Source of the DNA: Nymphaea colorata
Taxonomy: Eukaryota > Streptophyta > Magnoliopsida > Nymphaeales > Nymphaeaceae
NCBI RefSeq assembly: GCF_008831285.2
Contig: NC_045146.1
Span: 17,189,289 to 17,253,288, forward strand
Direction of reading: 5' to 3'
DNA: 64,000 bases
Part shown: positions 1 to 13,400 of the stretch, piece by piece
Position numbering within the stretch: position 1 is the first letter of the stretch
Layout: each line of letters starts with the position of its first letter
Notes under the pieces: model-generated
Databases searched by the model: none
Seen by the model: the letters and a program-made list of their open reading frames with translations, nothing else
Told to the model about the DNA's origin: nothing
Translations under genes and position numbers: made by a program

Positions 1-1418
1 CTGACCAGCAGTTTTGAATATGTACTAATCTAAATTTAGAATTTTATTAGTTCTAAAACCAATTTATTTGCCTTCTGATTTTGATCTAATACCAGTTTTT
101 CATAAATATTGAGCACGTAAACATATTCATACTTTTGAAGCTGATTGCTCACTTTGAAGTTATTATATTTTCCAAGTTGTATTATAATGTGTCAATAACC
201 CATGAGTGCAAATTTCTGAAATGAGATCCAAAGTGCAAAGTACAAAATTATAAGTACCTAGATGGTCTTCAGGTTGTTTGGTATGTGCTGTTAAATTTTT
301 AAACCTCATTTTCACCTCTAGAATGACACAAGCAACACTTGACATGCAAAATTAATGTTTCCTCCAAGCATTTTCCATTTCAGTATCATTTAAGTTTTTC
401 AGCAAAAAATGTGGACCTCAGCGCCTGATTGCTCTTTGTGGATTTTATTGCCATGTGTTGCATCCTTTCGGTGAAATGCACTTCAATGTTCTTTTTTCTT
501 GCATGTGTTCTTTGTTTTAAAGACATATACTCTTATGTCAAGTTCAATGTTTCACATGCAATTGGGTTGCATCATGTTTAGGCATGACATGAGAACAAGT
601 TTTGTAACATCTCAAGTGGCACAGTACCTGAAGAACCTGGATTATATTTGGGCACCAAGCCAGGATATGCTATAAAATGAGCTAAGATTTGACAGATTCA
701 GTTCTTGGGATAATTTTGGTTGGCATTTATAATTAGTATTCAAGCTATGCCAAGCTATGCTTGGGACCTCATCTTCAGCATGAAAGAAAGAAAGTTACTC
801 AAAAGGGATAAATTGCAATAGCTCACGTTTAGGTTATTCTTGGAAATAATCATATTATAACATCCCAATAACAAGAACAGCCAGAGGAGTAATATCTTCT
901 CTAAAAGTTAGAGACTGTATCATCATCATAGCAGCTAAGTTCACGTGCAGATGAAACCTAGAGGCGCTACATATTCGTCCAATTTCCTTTTAAAACATTC
1001 TCTCGAAAGTCGCTTCCGTGACTTACCTTCTGCAACATGGTCATAATCTTGAAAAGTAGACGACAATTTCTCAGAGTTTCTAAGAATGCTAAACCATACA
1101 GTCGATGAATCCCCAACCTCTTCACCATCACAAGCCTTGTCACACGGAATTTCTTATTTCCTACACGAAAATAAGGGAAACGGAAACCAAAAAAAAAAAC
1201 AATTTGATGCACCTAATTATCCAGAAAACTGGAGATAGTTCGGGATACTGTTCCAGGCAATTCCCCAACTTGTCCTGTTTTCCAGATAATGGGCAAATCC
1301 AGAAAAAAAAAAAAAAAACCTTTGCGACCCTAGTACACGATTAATTTCCAACACAGTCTCCTTCAATAAAGAAGGAAAGTTTAAAAGTAATGCGTAAAAG
1401 ATATAGAAGTTTACTCAC
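1..1418 (-). other. presumed first intron of the left-edge gene
   Basis: This stretch follows a strong donor (CAA then GTGAGT) at the end of the exon at 1419-1577. I searched it on the minus strand for the next conserved block of the suspected family and did not find it. The sequence is AT-rich, with a poly-A run near 1301-1318. No other gene is visible. Confidence 0.5.
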
Positions 1419-1577
1419 TTGGGAGGGAGAACTGGTATTGAGTTTCCCGCGCTTGGCAAAGCTCATGACTACTTCCCGGACAGGATGAAGCACGGAGAAA
1501 GGGAGGGAGGCAAGGGCGATAGGAAGGATTCCAGCAAGCCATGAAGCCCTCAGCAAGAGGGGAAGGCCCATCTCCAT
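1419..1577 (-). CDS. probable polyprenol reductase, first coding exon only (partial)
   Basis: The 159-nt frame starts with ATG at 1577 and encodes 53 residues, then meets a good donor (CAA|GTGAGT) in phase 0. The peptide starts MEMGLPLLLRASWLAGILPI, continues with a hydrophobic stretch, then has a VREVVMSFAKRGK block and ends in SSPSQ. This matches my memory of the N-terminus of plant polyprenol reductase (SRD5A3/steroid 5-alpha-reductase family): RAAW, an IASLPSS-like turn, FRELVLSFAGRGK and SSQ immediately before the first intron. The family reduces polyprenol to dolichol in the ER membrane, supplying the lipid carrier for N-glycosylation and GPI anchors. The first hydrophobic segment fits a first membrane helix. 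The catalytic C-terminal part is outside the window, so the name rests on this exon alone. Another membrane protein with a similar N-terminus is possible. Confidence 0.62.
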
Positions 1578-2436
1578 GGCTAAGCACTATCTCTCTCGGT
1601 CTTCCTCGGCGTGTACGTCTTCCAAGAGTTCAAGAGCCACCCCACTCCTTCGCTGCTCGCAATATCGCTGTCGACCCGAAGCAAGGCATTTCTTTTACTA
1701 CAAGCGATGGCCTGCTCTGTTTCTCAGATATTCCAAAAGGGTATAGCACGAGAATCCCACCGTTTTGCCTTTCGTTTGCTGACATTGGAAACCGCCGCAT
1801 GGTGATACTGACAGGTGGCGCTTGAAGGCATGAAAATCTTCCTGGAAAAAAGTTCAAGGAAAAGAAATCACGAAAATTGTACGGCAAGAAAAAAAGAAAA
1901 AAGTTCACCTCTTTAAGGTCCAAGGAGTGTTTGCTGCATTTTGGAACTGAATATTTTTTCAAGGAAAACAAAAATGACCGTTGGTGGTCATTAGATAGTG
2001 TATCCAAAGTATTAGCAACAGCGCGCAAAGGTTTATGAACTCCATTACTCGAACTGCTCATCTTAAGTTTACCACTTACTGTAAAAAAAGAACCGAGAGA
2101 ACAAGTTTAATCCACTGTCTCTTCAAAGCTGAGTCAATATAACAAATTACAGAAGCCAAAATTTACAAATCCCATAAGTACGAAACCAACCTAACTACAA
2201 GTATAAAGAACACAATCTGAGTTACTCAAACAGTTGAGAAAACTAAAGTACCAAATGAAGAAGATGACGAAGACGGAATTAGGGGAAAGAAAAACGAAGA
2301 TCAAACCATGTCCACAACCGACTTGAATAATTCTCAATGGGATTATGCGCCCATTTTCAAGAAATAAGAAGACAGAGATTTTCACAAGCAGATTGGTCTC
2401 ATGCGGCAGCGGCCTATGAGCAACGGCGATCTTCTC

Positions 2437-2472
<36 letters not shown>

Positions 2473-5400
2473 CTCACTGTGGCCGAGTGGGACTCTTCAA
2501 TCTCGTTTGGCCATGGTGGGGCTTCTCAAGCGCAACTCTTAGCTATTGTTTGTCTGCCTTCAGATGAAGCTATGTCGTAATGAAGTGAAGCAGCTTGGGC
2601 AGCGTCTCTGTTTTCTGAGGCACCGACCAGGGTTTATCGTACCTGCAAGCACACCATCGTAGAGTCCGCTGCTCAGGAAAACGATCTGCCAAGGAACACT
2701 TGCAGCTGAAGAAGAACCGCCTGAGGCGTGGCTGCTGCAACGAGCAGAGAGAGGAAAGTGGGCGGAGAGAAATGCGCCGAAGGCCTAGTCACATTTTTAG
2801 AATCGAGTGTTTTGGTTACCCACATTGCAATTCGAAACGTTTAATTTCTGTATATCTAGCTGTTCGTAACTTCGTATAAAAAAACTGCAAAAAACCAAAA
2901 AAAAAAAAAACGCTAACCTGATTCGGTGCTTTGAAAGCGGCAAAACCATGATATTAGGAAAACCTAAAAACAGATTCTCCTCCGCCGTTTTTCTCTCCGT
3001 CTCTCTGGGGACCTCCGCCTCTCTCTTTTCTCCATTTGAGGAAGAGGAAAACGACAATCTGGGTCAAACTGATTTACTGAAACAGATTGGATTGCGACGT
3101 GGGATTTTGATTACATTCAACATTCTGGCGAAACTAGGGACCAAGTTTAAAAAGGAAGACAATTTTATGTGACACCGCTTACTTGTATTTAATTTTCAAA
3201 AATTACATATTACCGCCTAAAATTCTTAAGCATTTGTTTTCTTGAAACATCCACCCACCGCTTTTTCATATGTTTGAATGTTACTAATCATCCTAGAAGC
3301 AGCATTAAATAAATGGTTTCCCTATTTAAAGTTTACAATGTATATATATATATAGCTTTGCGCTTTACAAATATTTTTGTTTGCACAAGCTTTTATTCCA
3401 AATCATAGTTAAAAAAAAGGTTGAAAGTCATGACATCACCTCCTCTCTTTGTTGCTAAAAGTAAGCCACATGAGCGCCACACATGACATTACGTATGTTT
3501 TGTTCCTAATGATTTGTTTGTTTACATATTAGTAGTCCTTGATTATTCTATTAGTGTCCCTCAATCATTTTACCACGTACATGGTCTTTATGCAAATAAA
3601 AAAAACAAAAACAAAAACAAAAATCATTTATAGCTCAGCAACTAAGTGGGGCGTGAAAAAACTTAATTGGGTACTTGTCACATGTTTGTAATAAGACATT
3701 GTTATATAAGTTTTGGACCAATAAACGATATAATGTTTTGGTACAATATCGATGCTTAAAAATGCATGTTCTTGTGATGTTCAGCAACGCAAGTTTCTCA
3801 TGCCTAGCGTTTTCATAATCATGTTCGTGAGTTGAACGTTGTGATTATGTTTACATGATTCATATTCTTTTGGATCGGTAACAAGCATGATATTCAAGTT
3901 GAAAGATGTATCATATATTCACTCCAATAATAAAACCACAAATTTTGATTGGAATGACACTAATCCAAAGTTTTTATGTTTGGAGGGGGCACTAATATAT
4001 ATAAATAATTAAATATTTGAAGCAATAATATAAAAGTAAAGTATTTTATAGGAGTGGTGTGAACAATTGCCAATTGCCAATATGTCGCTCTGCCGTTGGT
4101 TTATTCAGACTCCAAAACAAGGTGAAACCTTGAAAACATATATGTTATGTTGATGATGGTTTCTCGTGAATAAATATTTTAAAAAATAGTAACTCTTACC
4201 TGACGATAAGAAAATCATTTACATGGTCATATAAATAAATTTGGGATACAATAATTCAGGGCACGTTTGCGAGGCTGAAAATACTGTTCAACAGGAAATA
4301 AATTTTTTAAATTTTAATTTTTTATTTCATCCAACGGAGAAAAAAAAGTTGAAACCGTTGAGGACGATTCCGAAGAAATATTTGTGCCCGTTAGAGCACG
4401 CTCGAGTCTTCCTCTTTTTTCATTTTCGTGGTGAGCTTCGTCCTTCACCATCTCCACCAGGAGAACCCAGCCTGAACCCCAAAATCCGGCAACCCATTCC
4501 GGTTCACTCGCAGAAGAGTAGTCACCGCTTCACGCCACTGCCCGTTCCTCTTCCTCTCCCCCAGCCTAACCGCCTGGGTCCTCCTCTGGTGGCTGATTCT
4601 CCCTGCCACCTCATCCCTGCCGCCAGCACGCCACCGCTGGAATCCCTGAGATCACCACCGCTGGTCTGTTGCCCGCAGGGTAAGACCTACTTTCTCCGCC
4701 TCCTATTCGCTTGTCCCGTTCTTCGTTTTTCTTCTTTTTGGTCTTTTTCCTCGTTGTCTGCCTCTCCTCCTCTGCTACGGATTTCTCTCCCACTCCCTCT
4801 CCATTTTTCCTCCACTCGTTCTATCTCCCTCTCTTCCACCCAATTCTTCCTTTCCAAATCCTCCCAACCGCTGCACCATCACCTGGCATTTTCCCCAATT
4901 TCATCACCACCGTCTGGCTGCGAGCCGATCTCGATATAAGAATAGGCAACTCTCCCGATAGTGGGAAAGTCTAACTAGGATGGACTTCGATTTAGGTAAT
5001 TCCTAACTAGGTAGATACTTGGGTTAGAAGAACATCGAACGTGACGATACCTGGCGGGAATTGATTAGAATCCAGTTAGTAAATATGAACATTTTGATTG
5101 AATTGCATTTCAGAGAAAAATCTCTCGCTTGGATGTGGCTGCTCTTACGATATTAAGTTTAAATGGATCTAGCTCTAAGTCTGACATTATAAAGCCTTTT
5201 AGGGAGGTTCGCATTTAGACCATCCAATTTTATTAGGTTTGATTAATTCATAAAATATATATATTTTATTATCAAATTAATAAACAATATTTTATAAATT
5301 TATTTTTCAATCACACACACACACACAAATAAGAATCGAAAAGATTTTTTTTATTTTTTTATTCATAAAACTTATTTTCAATTTTTTTTTTCTAATTTCA

Positions 5401-5849
5401 GGTTTTCAAATTCATCAAACGGCCTTGAGAAATATAAAAACTTTGTTGAACTCAAGATTTAAGTAGAGTAGGAACGTAAAGGAACGTAAATGGATCAAAT
5501 ATATCCTCTCTTTTCTTTTTTGTTTTTTTTAAAGGTGAGTAGTTCATCTCCACAGTTTAAAGACATGCAATCCTCTCCCAAAAGATGAACTTCGAATCCA
5601 AGTTGGAATTTGAGTACCATGGTATTTGATCCAACTAAAATTGAATTTGGTAATGAACCCGAACCAAAAAGGTTATGGACCAGGTCCTACACAAGATCTT
5701 GAATTGAAATTAAAAAAAAAAAATGGTTGAACAAAAATATTTTACCAGCCACGACTCAAAGACCAACAAGTCAGGTTTAACCGCTTAAAATCCCAGATTA
5801 TAAAGGGCACATGGACTTAACCTGAAATTATGAAAAATTGCAAAACTAG
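1578..5849. other. spacer between divergent genes
   Basis: No gene could be supported. The part next to the partial gene (1578 to about 2780) probably holds its promoter and leader; it includes a GA run at 2441-2470. About 3170-4240 is very AT-rich. About 4430-4960 is a C/T-rich, higher-GC block that keeps a 232-codon frame open on the plus strand (4241-4939). The composition (poly-Pro/Ser/Leu) looks like a transcript leader or low-complexity sequence, not a protein. About 5200-5760 is AT-rich again. Confidence 0.5.
2441..2470. repeat. (GA)n microsatellite
   Basis: About 15 uninterrupted GA units in the region upstream of the left-edge minus-strand gene. Confidence 0.95.
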
Positions 5850-7455
5850 ATCCAAAGCAGAGCCTCGCTTCCCCTCCCCACACACAACTTCCACCGTGCT
5901 TGCCGGTGGACTCACGTCTCGAAGTACACCGCCCATTGCTCTTCCCCGGCGAAGCTCTCTCTCTTGCCCACGGCGCAAAAGGAAGACGAGGCATTTTGTC
6001 TTGCCAAAGCGGCGTGATTTCGGTTCGTTTGACCAGGTTTCATTATCTTCTTATTTTTGCCAGATTTTCATTTCGACTGCTGTTTCCCAGGTTTTCTTCA
6101 TTTTCTTCAGACGTTGTCGTCTTTTATGTTGCCTATCTTGTGTCAAACTAATGTACTGAAATTGGATTGGAATTGGTCTTTAATCGCACTTGCCGTTCCA
6201 ATTACGGCGAAACTTAGGCTACTGGAATGGTGTTGTTTTTGAAAACTGCATTTATTCACAAAAAGTCTTCTAAACTAATAAAACTAATGACAAAACACTG
6301 GTTTGAAACGGAAACCACTCACAACTTTTTCCATTCAAAGATTGTACTTGTAAATACTCAAGCTAAATGGTTTTACTTAGTTAATGTGTTGCTGGTTGAA
6401 ATTAGATGAAAAAGTTAACTTTGAAGATGAGTTTTAGAAGGATTAACTGTTCAATGGTTCTCATTCCATCAGGACGGGGTCCAAGCTTTTCTGATACCTG
6501 GCTAATAAGTCACTTGTGCTTCTGCATAAGTTTCTCAACAGGATCTTTATGTAGATGAGAGGACTCATTTGTGTTCCAGAAGACATTTTTATCGTCTGTT
6601 ATTTGTATGATATCGAATACCTGAACATCTGACTCAAGTCTCAAATATTTTAGAAGGCCCAGTACCTGATAAACTGCCGAAAGACAGAATAGCAATGCTG
6701 AATATTGATGGCAGTATTCTGATACATCAAATTGCTGCTTCTATGTACCTGTACCATGGTTGTGTAGGTAGAGTTGTAGCATATTCATAAATAGTTGGTA
6801 GATGATCAGCAAGACTCATTCCACAGTATCATTAAACAAAGAAAACTTGACTGTTTTTCAGTGGACATCATGTAGGTTTTTTTATTATTGCAGATCTTGC
6901 TTATGAATATCCTCAATTCACATTTTTTCCCTGGATTGTTTTTATGAGCTTTTTGGGTTTTGATTCTGAAAGCGAGGAGTTGTCTTTGTTACCTAATCTT
7001 AAATGCTATTTCTACAAAACTGGATTTATTAAGAGATGTAGAAAAGCTAGATTGGACTTGTGTTGCCATCATCATGCCCGACTGAATGGATATTGGCTAA
7101 TGGGATATGGGCTTTTCAAATTTGGACCTATGCATGTTTGCATATATTTGAATATTGAAACTGAAAGTTTATCCTGCTTGCAGAATTTCTAGTTGCCTGC
7201 GAGTCATCAAACGTGTGTCAGTTGAGAGAGAGAGAGAGAGAGATTTCAATTCCAAAATCACACCAAAATGAAGGAAAATTGAAAACTTATTTTTTTCTAG
7301 ATTTTTAGGTTTTCTTGGACACTGAATCTTTCCAGGAAATTAAAGTACAGTTTTTTTGAAAAATGAAAAGTGAAAAAGCCAGAAAAAGGCTATAATTTTG
7401 CAAGCCCTTAATGTAACTTATCCGTTTCTTTTTTGGTGTCTGTGTGGCTTTAGGT
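5850..7455 (+). promoter_or_regulatory. probable promoter/5' leader of the PIG-L gene
   Basis: A GC-richer block at about 5870-6020 lies in otherwise AT-rich DNA and is followed by T-rich sequence. The coding ATG at 7456 sits three bases after a TTTAG, so an upstream noncoding exon spliced to about 7454 is possible. No coding exon upstream of 7456 fits the family. A short GA run occurs at 7224-7243. The placement of a noncoding exon is inference; a transcript read would decide it. Confidence 0.35.
7224..7243. repeat. short (GA)n microsatellite
   Basis: Ten GA units, about 210 bases upstream of the PIG-L start codon. Confidence 0.9.
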
Positions 7456-10400
7456 ATGGCTTGGTTGTGGATCCTCTTGTTCTTCACTTGGGTGGCCTCC
7501 CTACTTGTGATTCTATTTTTGCCGTGGGGCAATTCTGGTGTTAGATTTGGTTCAAAACAAGGTGAACTTTATTGGTTTTTTCACTCGCTTCTTATTTATT
7601 ATTTGTTTAAAGTATGACTTTAGGATGGTTTTAGACTCCAAATATGAGAAGTTGGGGAATCAATTTCTATTCCATGGCTAGTGTTTGTTTTTCCGCATCA
7701 TTGATTTAGTATGACCTTACTTTTGATATTTGGTTGGTTACTGTTCATATAATTAGCACTTGTGGGCTTTGTTTGAGTTATGATTCGGAGTATCATGACT
7801 TTGTTATTCAGGAGCTAAAGGGATTGCACAAATGCGAAATGTGTTGCTGGTAATTGCTCATCCTGACGATGAATCAATGTGAGCTACTGTATTTTTTGGG
7901 TTTTCTTTTTTGTTTTTTTTTTTACAATTCATTTGAAATTTGTCAGCTACTTCTGAGCTATATTAGAGACCTTGTCGTATAGTAAATATCATATGATATT
8001 TTTTTAGTTCCTTTAAAATGTGCTTCATTGTTGTGCCTAGGATGGTAATGTACAAGGGCCAGAGTGTCTTAAGGACTTGGTAATCAAGCAGTTAATAGAA
8101 TGTAATCATATATACGAAAATACAGATAATTTGACAAATAGCAAGATGAACCCTAAGCAGAAGAAACAGGAGATAGTATTCTTGCATCCATGTGCGTTAA
8201 CTCAAGAAAGATGTATTCTTTATTACCTTGCAAAAAGGGAACCTCATGTGAATTAAACATAAATCAGTTTTCTAACTTTTGGTACCAACCACCTCAATTG
8301 TTATCTATTGGCATGAATAAAACCTGGTTGCACTTTCTTAGTACATCTGTGGCATATATCTCGTTATGTTGAGATCCATTACTGCATGTGCTTTGCATTG
8401 GCAAATTCCCTTCAGGAAAAAAGGTTGAAGGCTAAGAAATATTAGCATGTTGTTATTGTTGTCAGATGAGAAAGAAAATGTATTTTTTAATAAAAAACTG
8501 TAACATAAATTGCATTTTCTAAATCAATCAAACATTTAAGGCCATAAAGATGAACTGCACCCATTATTAGGTGCACATTGCCGTCGCTAGTAACGGTTGA
8601 ACCAAGAGAAAAATAAACTTTAAGTTCCACATTATGTTACTGCTTACTGGTTTCTCCTTCGTCATCATGATGATGCCTCTTCTATGTCAATTAACACATG
8701 TTGAGTTTCTTTTTACCAAAGAGTGAAGTTGGACCATGGAAACTTGCTGGAAAATTTTGCACACCATAACTTGTCTGAATTCTTTGCAGAAAATGGCATA
8801 TAAAATTATAAACTTCCAGCTGAAGGTTTTCAGCAAACCCCTGCCTTGAAAATTGTGATAAAACACATTTGCATATCCTTTTCTGCAACCCCACCTTTTC
8901 TATGTTCAAAGCTGGATTCTGTTACAACGTACAACCTTATTTTATTGATTTTTCAAGATGTATGGTAATTCTTGCATTAGCCTTCCTTTTCCACTATGGT
9001 CACTTGGCCAGAAAATTTCAATCTCTTGACCTTTATATACCAGAATGTGAAACATTGGATGTTATTAACATTTTCAACATTTTTTTCTTTTTTGTGCTTT
9101 TCTCAGGATAGATAATTAATGGCGAAATAACTGGTGGCTTGGTCTTACATTGTTTGGTCCAAGCTCCCAAAAGTATTACTTTTCATAATTGCTGAGTGGC
9201 TGCTTAACCATCATTAGTTTGACAACATATTTGGGAGTTGGGACCATATTTTCCTTTTTACTGTATCATTAGTATTCTTGTAATCACAGCATATTACCAT
9301 GAAGCACTTGACTCAGAGGGCAGCATTGGAAAAATTGATTAATTAAGTCAATGTGTCTCTGGATTCTGGAAGCACTGAGTTTAACTGATCCACCATATAA
9401 ACACATAGGTCTCTGCAAATCCAATCCTGATGTCAGGAATTCAAAAGTTTATTTGTTTGCTATGCAGGCAGGAGCCAAATTAGTGAAGTTGTATGTATTG
9501 CCTTTTCATTCGCATTGGTGAGGGGGAGAGATTCAAGGAGTTAGTACTCTACTGGTTCTTTTCTACTTCACTGTCTTTTTCTACTATAACTTCTAGTTGG
9601 TATAACAGAAAAATAGTCTGAACCAATTTTGTATGCACTTTGAGTACAGGGATCCAGGATAAGTCAATCTCTGTTCAGAGTGGTTGCTGCAATAAATATC
9701 AATTGCCTTTGGGCAAAGCCATCCCTTATGCGGGTATGACATATCGTAAGGCAACAAGGGTGTAACAAGTGCTTAGACAAAGAAAACAAAAAATGGACAA
9801 TTATATGAAGAAGGTCAAGGTTAGCAAACAAGCATGAAGAGTTAATGAACTATGAAGGGTAGGTTTAGGATGCTGAGCTAGAGCCTTGAAGTGGGGTAGG
9901 TGAAACCAACAGAAGGCGGGCAATGGGAAAAATCTGGAAGAAACGAAGTTAAGAAATAAACAAAAAAGAAACGAAATCTGAAACATTAGATCAGATAAAA
10001 CAAAGAAGATGAAGGAGAAACCAAGGTTTCTGTCTGAGTTCAGGACACCATTATACATGCTAAGAACTCTTTGCCACAATGGTAAGAGGAGGCAGTAATG
10101 TATAAAAGGAGATAAAACTGCAAACAACTCCTTATCCCCTCATTTGTGAAGGGCTTAATTATAGTTATTTATTTATATATTGATCACCTGTTAATCCTGA
10201 AAATGGTTTGTTGTTATTGTTTATATGTCGATCATCCGTCAATCCTTTGAAGGATGTTAAATTAAAGGCAATGGAAAATTATATCGGTTCATTATAGCAT
10301 GTTAAAAAAAAAACAATGAAGATAACAATAAGTTAAAATTGATGTGTTTCTTTGTAGCAGACCCTTTATTTAATCTTGACTCCATAACTGGTTCTCTCAT

Positions 10401-13400
10401 TATCTCAAGGGAAATTGTCAACTTTATAACTTGGAGAAGATTTGAGGAGAAAAAAGCATAACTGCTATCATATTGTCTTATCCCCGAATCACTTTATTTA
10501 AAATAAAACTTGAATTATGCATGCATTTGATAGTTGTAAATTGTAATCATGATTCTCCTTGGAACTTCATCCTTGCATTATCATAATAGACCTGGATAAG
10601 CCCTTTTCTATGAATCAAACAGGCATTTTATATTTGTACATAGTTAAATTCACATGCTCTGTCTCATTGGCAGCTTAAGGTCCGAAAACCTAGACCATTT
10701 GTGTGTTGTTCACTCCACTCCTGTTCTGGTATAATATTTTGCATTTCTTGGGAAGCTTTTTGGGTGAGTGCTTTGAAAAGACAACCCTTCTGTAAGTACT
10801 TCATATGTGTTGTTATTTAATATGTGGGGTCTTTGTGCAGGTTTTTTACACCGACAGTTCTTTGCTTGATATCAGCAAGACATGCTGTCCATGTTTTATG
10901 CATCTCAACTGGTATATCTCTTTGTATTAGATATGGTTATAATTTATGGATCAAATGGTTTTTCCTTAGTGCTATTTTAGCAGTAGGATTGTTTTTTCTC
11001 TCCAGTGGTTACTGTAGCAGGAGTCATCTTGTTTCAAGAAGTCTATAGTTTATTTTTCTTTATATTCAAGAAAATTCCTCCACGTTTCCTTTGTTCATCT
11101 CATAATTTTTTTAATCAACTGGATGTATTGTTGGTCTTTAAGTGCATTCCTCCTTTTGGTTTTTGTGTTCTACATTACGATGTTCAGAAAATCAAAGTCA
11201 AGGGCCATTCAAAATTTTGAAATGAAATTTAAGACAAGATGCATATTCAGATTGAGCAATGAGCCAGACCCACGGGCTAAGTAATATTTCCTTTTTCTTT
11301 ATAAGCGACAGAGGTGTTTTCATATGACATTGATATTGCTTCTAGTTTCCAGAGAGTAGTTACTAATAAGATCTACTTCCTTTGATGCTAATTTTTCTTG
11401 CAAACAAATCACATCTTGGTCAAAAAAACCTAAACTAATATTCTTTATTAAGGTCTTGTTGTTTGTTTGCCTTTTATAGCTAATGTTCAGAGAATACAGA
11501 TCTGTCCTTTTAACCTATGGGTCTTGTCCTTTTTCACCTTGTAGGTGATGCAGAAGGCAAAGGGACCTTAAGAAAGAATGAGCTTTATCAGGCTTGCGTC
11601 ATCCTCAAGGTAAGGCATGGATAATTATGTCAAAAATAATAAAATATCATCAAAGAACATATTGTTTCAATTGAATAATACTGGTGAAGCTGTTCTAAAT
11701 GTACTTATCACTTATCAGGTACAACTTCATAGAGTAAAGATCATAGACCATCCAGATTTGCAGGTATGCCATATTTGACAAAAACGCTTATTACTCAAGT
11801 TGCACCTAGGTTCAACCTGCTCCTTCTCATATGTAATGTTTTCTTTTCCAATCTGAAGGATGGTTTTGGCAAATCATGGAGTCCTGTTTTGATTAAGGAT
11901 CTTATTGAGGAAGCTGTAATAGCTTGGGAAATCGACACAGTATGTTTTCCATTTCCTAAAGAGTGCTGTACTGTTCTTCTACCTGTCTTTTGTGGCTTTG
12001 CCGATCATGATATTTTACCTTTTATTTATTTCTTAAGTTCATGATATAAAAAATATGGCAGTTACTTCTTGTCAACTGTAATTCATTTTTTCTATTAGTC
12101 TTCTAGGATTTGGAGTTTTGGGCCAGTATACACTCTCTTTGTTTTTACGCAGTATATTTTTTTGTTCTTGCTTTAACCATCCAGCAGCTGGCAGATTTCG
12201 ATTTCCTTATACATATATGTGTGTGCGTGTGTGTGCAGTTGTAATGTAGGCATTTTCTATTAGATGCTGTTGGATTGTTTGATGCTTGAGATGCATTACA
12301 ATTGATAGCTAGTTGTATCATGTATGTTTGTTATAGTATCATCCCATGTGTTGTTCATCCAAAATGACTGACCTTTTCTTGCTTTTGTTGTCTTTTAGGT
12401 AATCACATTTGACAATTATGGAATTTCTGGTCATCGAAACCACCAAGATGTGCATACTGGATTACGGTAAGTTGAAAGAGAGTTAAATGAGTTTCTCTAT
12501 CATGACTTATTAGGAAAATTTCCATACTAAATACATCTTTAGGTAATTTGTTAATTTGGATACTGGAATATGAGGGTGACTTGAACTTTCAGATTGGATA
12601 AGCGTTCTTTTAGCTTCTTTACATGTTACCCGTGATTCTTTCTTATCTCAAAGCTTGACTTCAGTTCTTGATTATTTCCTGAAGTTCATGAACCTTTTGG
12701 GACAAGCTTTGGATGTACTTGACCATAGGTGAAAGTCAACATATGGATGACTAACTTATCAACCTCCCACACATTGAATATGTTATGTTATGTTGTTGAC
12801 TTCTATTCATATCATTGTCTATTAATATGGTTGTTGAAACCATAAGTTCCTAAATCTTCTTGGAATTAGTTTACATCCCAAGTGTGAGAATAGCTTGGGA
12901 ATAATCTTATGTTGAAAATTTAGAGAGAGATTGATGGCCATGTACATTTGTAAGTTCAATTATTACTTTTGTTCTTGTTTTAGTTCAAATAATAACCAGT
13001 TTCATGTGACTAGAAAATGTATTTCTACTGTCTATTTTCTAGCAACACTGTAACATAAGCAAGTCAATAAAGTTTATGGGTCACTGACTTTGATTTGCAA
13101 TGGAACAGGAAATGTAAGGGAATAGGAAGTTTCTTTTCAACTTTGAAAGAAAAAACTAAAAAGCATTGTACAGTCATTTTGTTCTACCATCACTATTTGA
13201 ACCAGATATATTATGTGTTCTTATTCCTCAGAATACTGTATTAACTTGATGTTCTGTTGTTAGAATCAAGTGCATGTACAATCAATGTTTAATGATGGGA
13301 CAATAAACTATTAATAATTTTATCTATCTTTTGCCATGGTTTCACGAGACTGATCCTGTTTTTATTCGTATTGTACCACCAGCATGCTGATGATGAGCAA

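Noticed and set aside
1630..2061. A 143-codon minus-strand frame upstream of the polyprenol reductase-like exon
   Set aside because: It has no family motif. It lies where a promoter and leader are expected and has no splice logic linking it to the real exon.
4241..4939. A 232-codon plus-strand frame
   Set aside because: It is the longest frame in the window, but its content is Pro/Ser/Leu-rich low complexity over C/T-rich DNA, with no domain and an AT-rich start. It is better explained as a leader or spacer.
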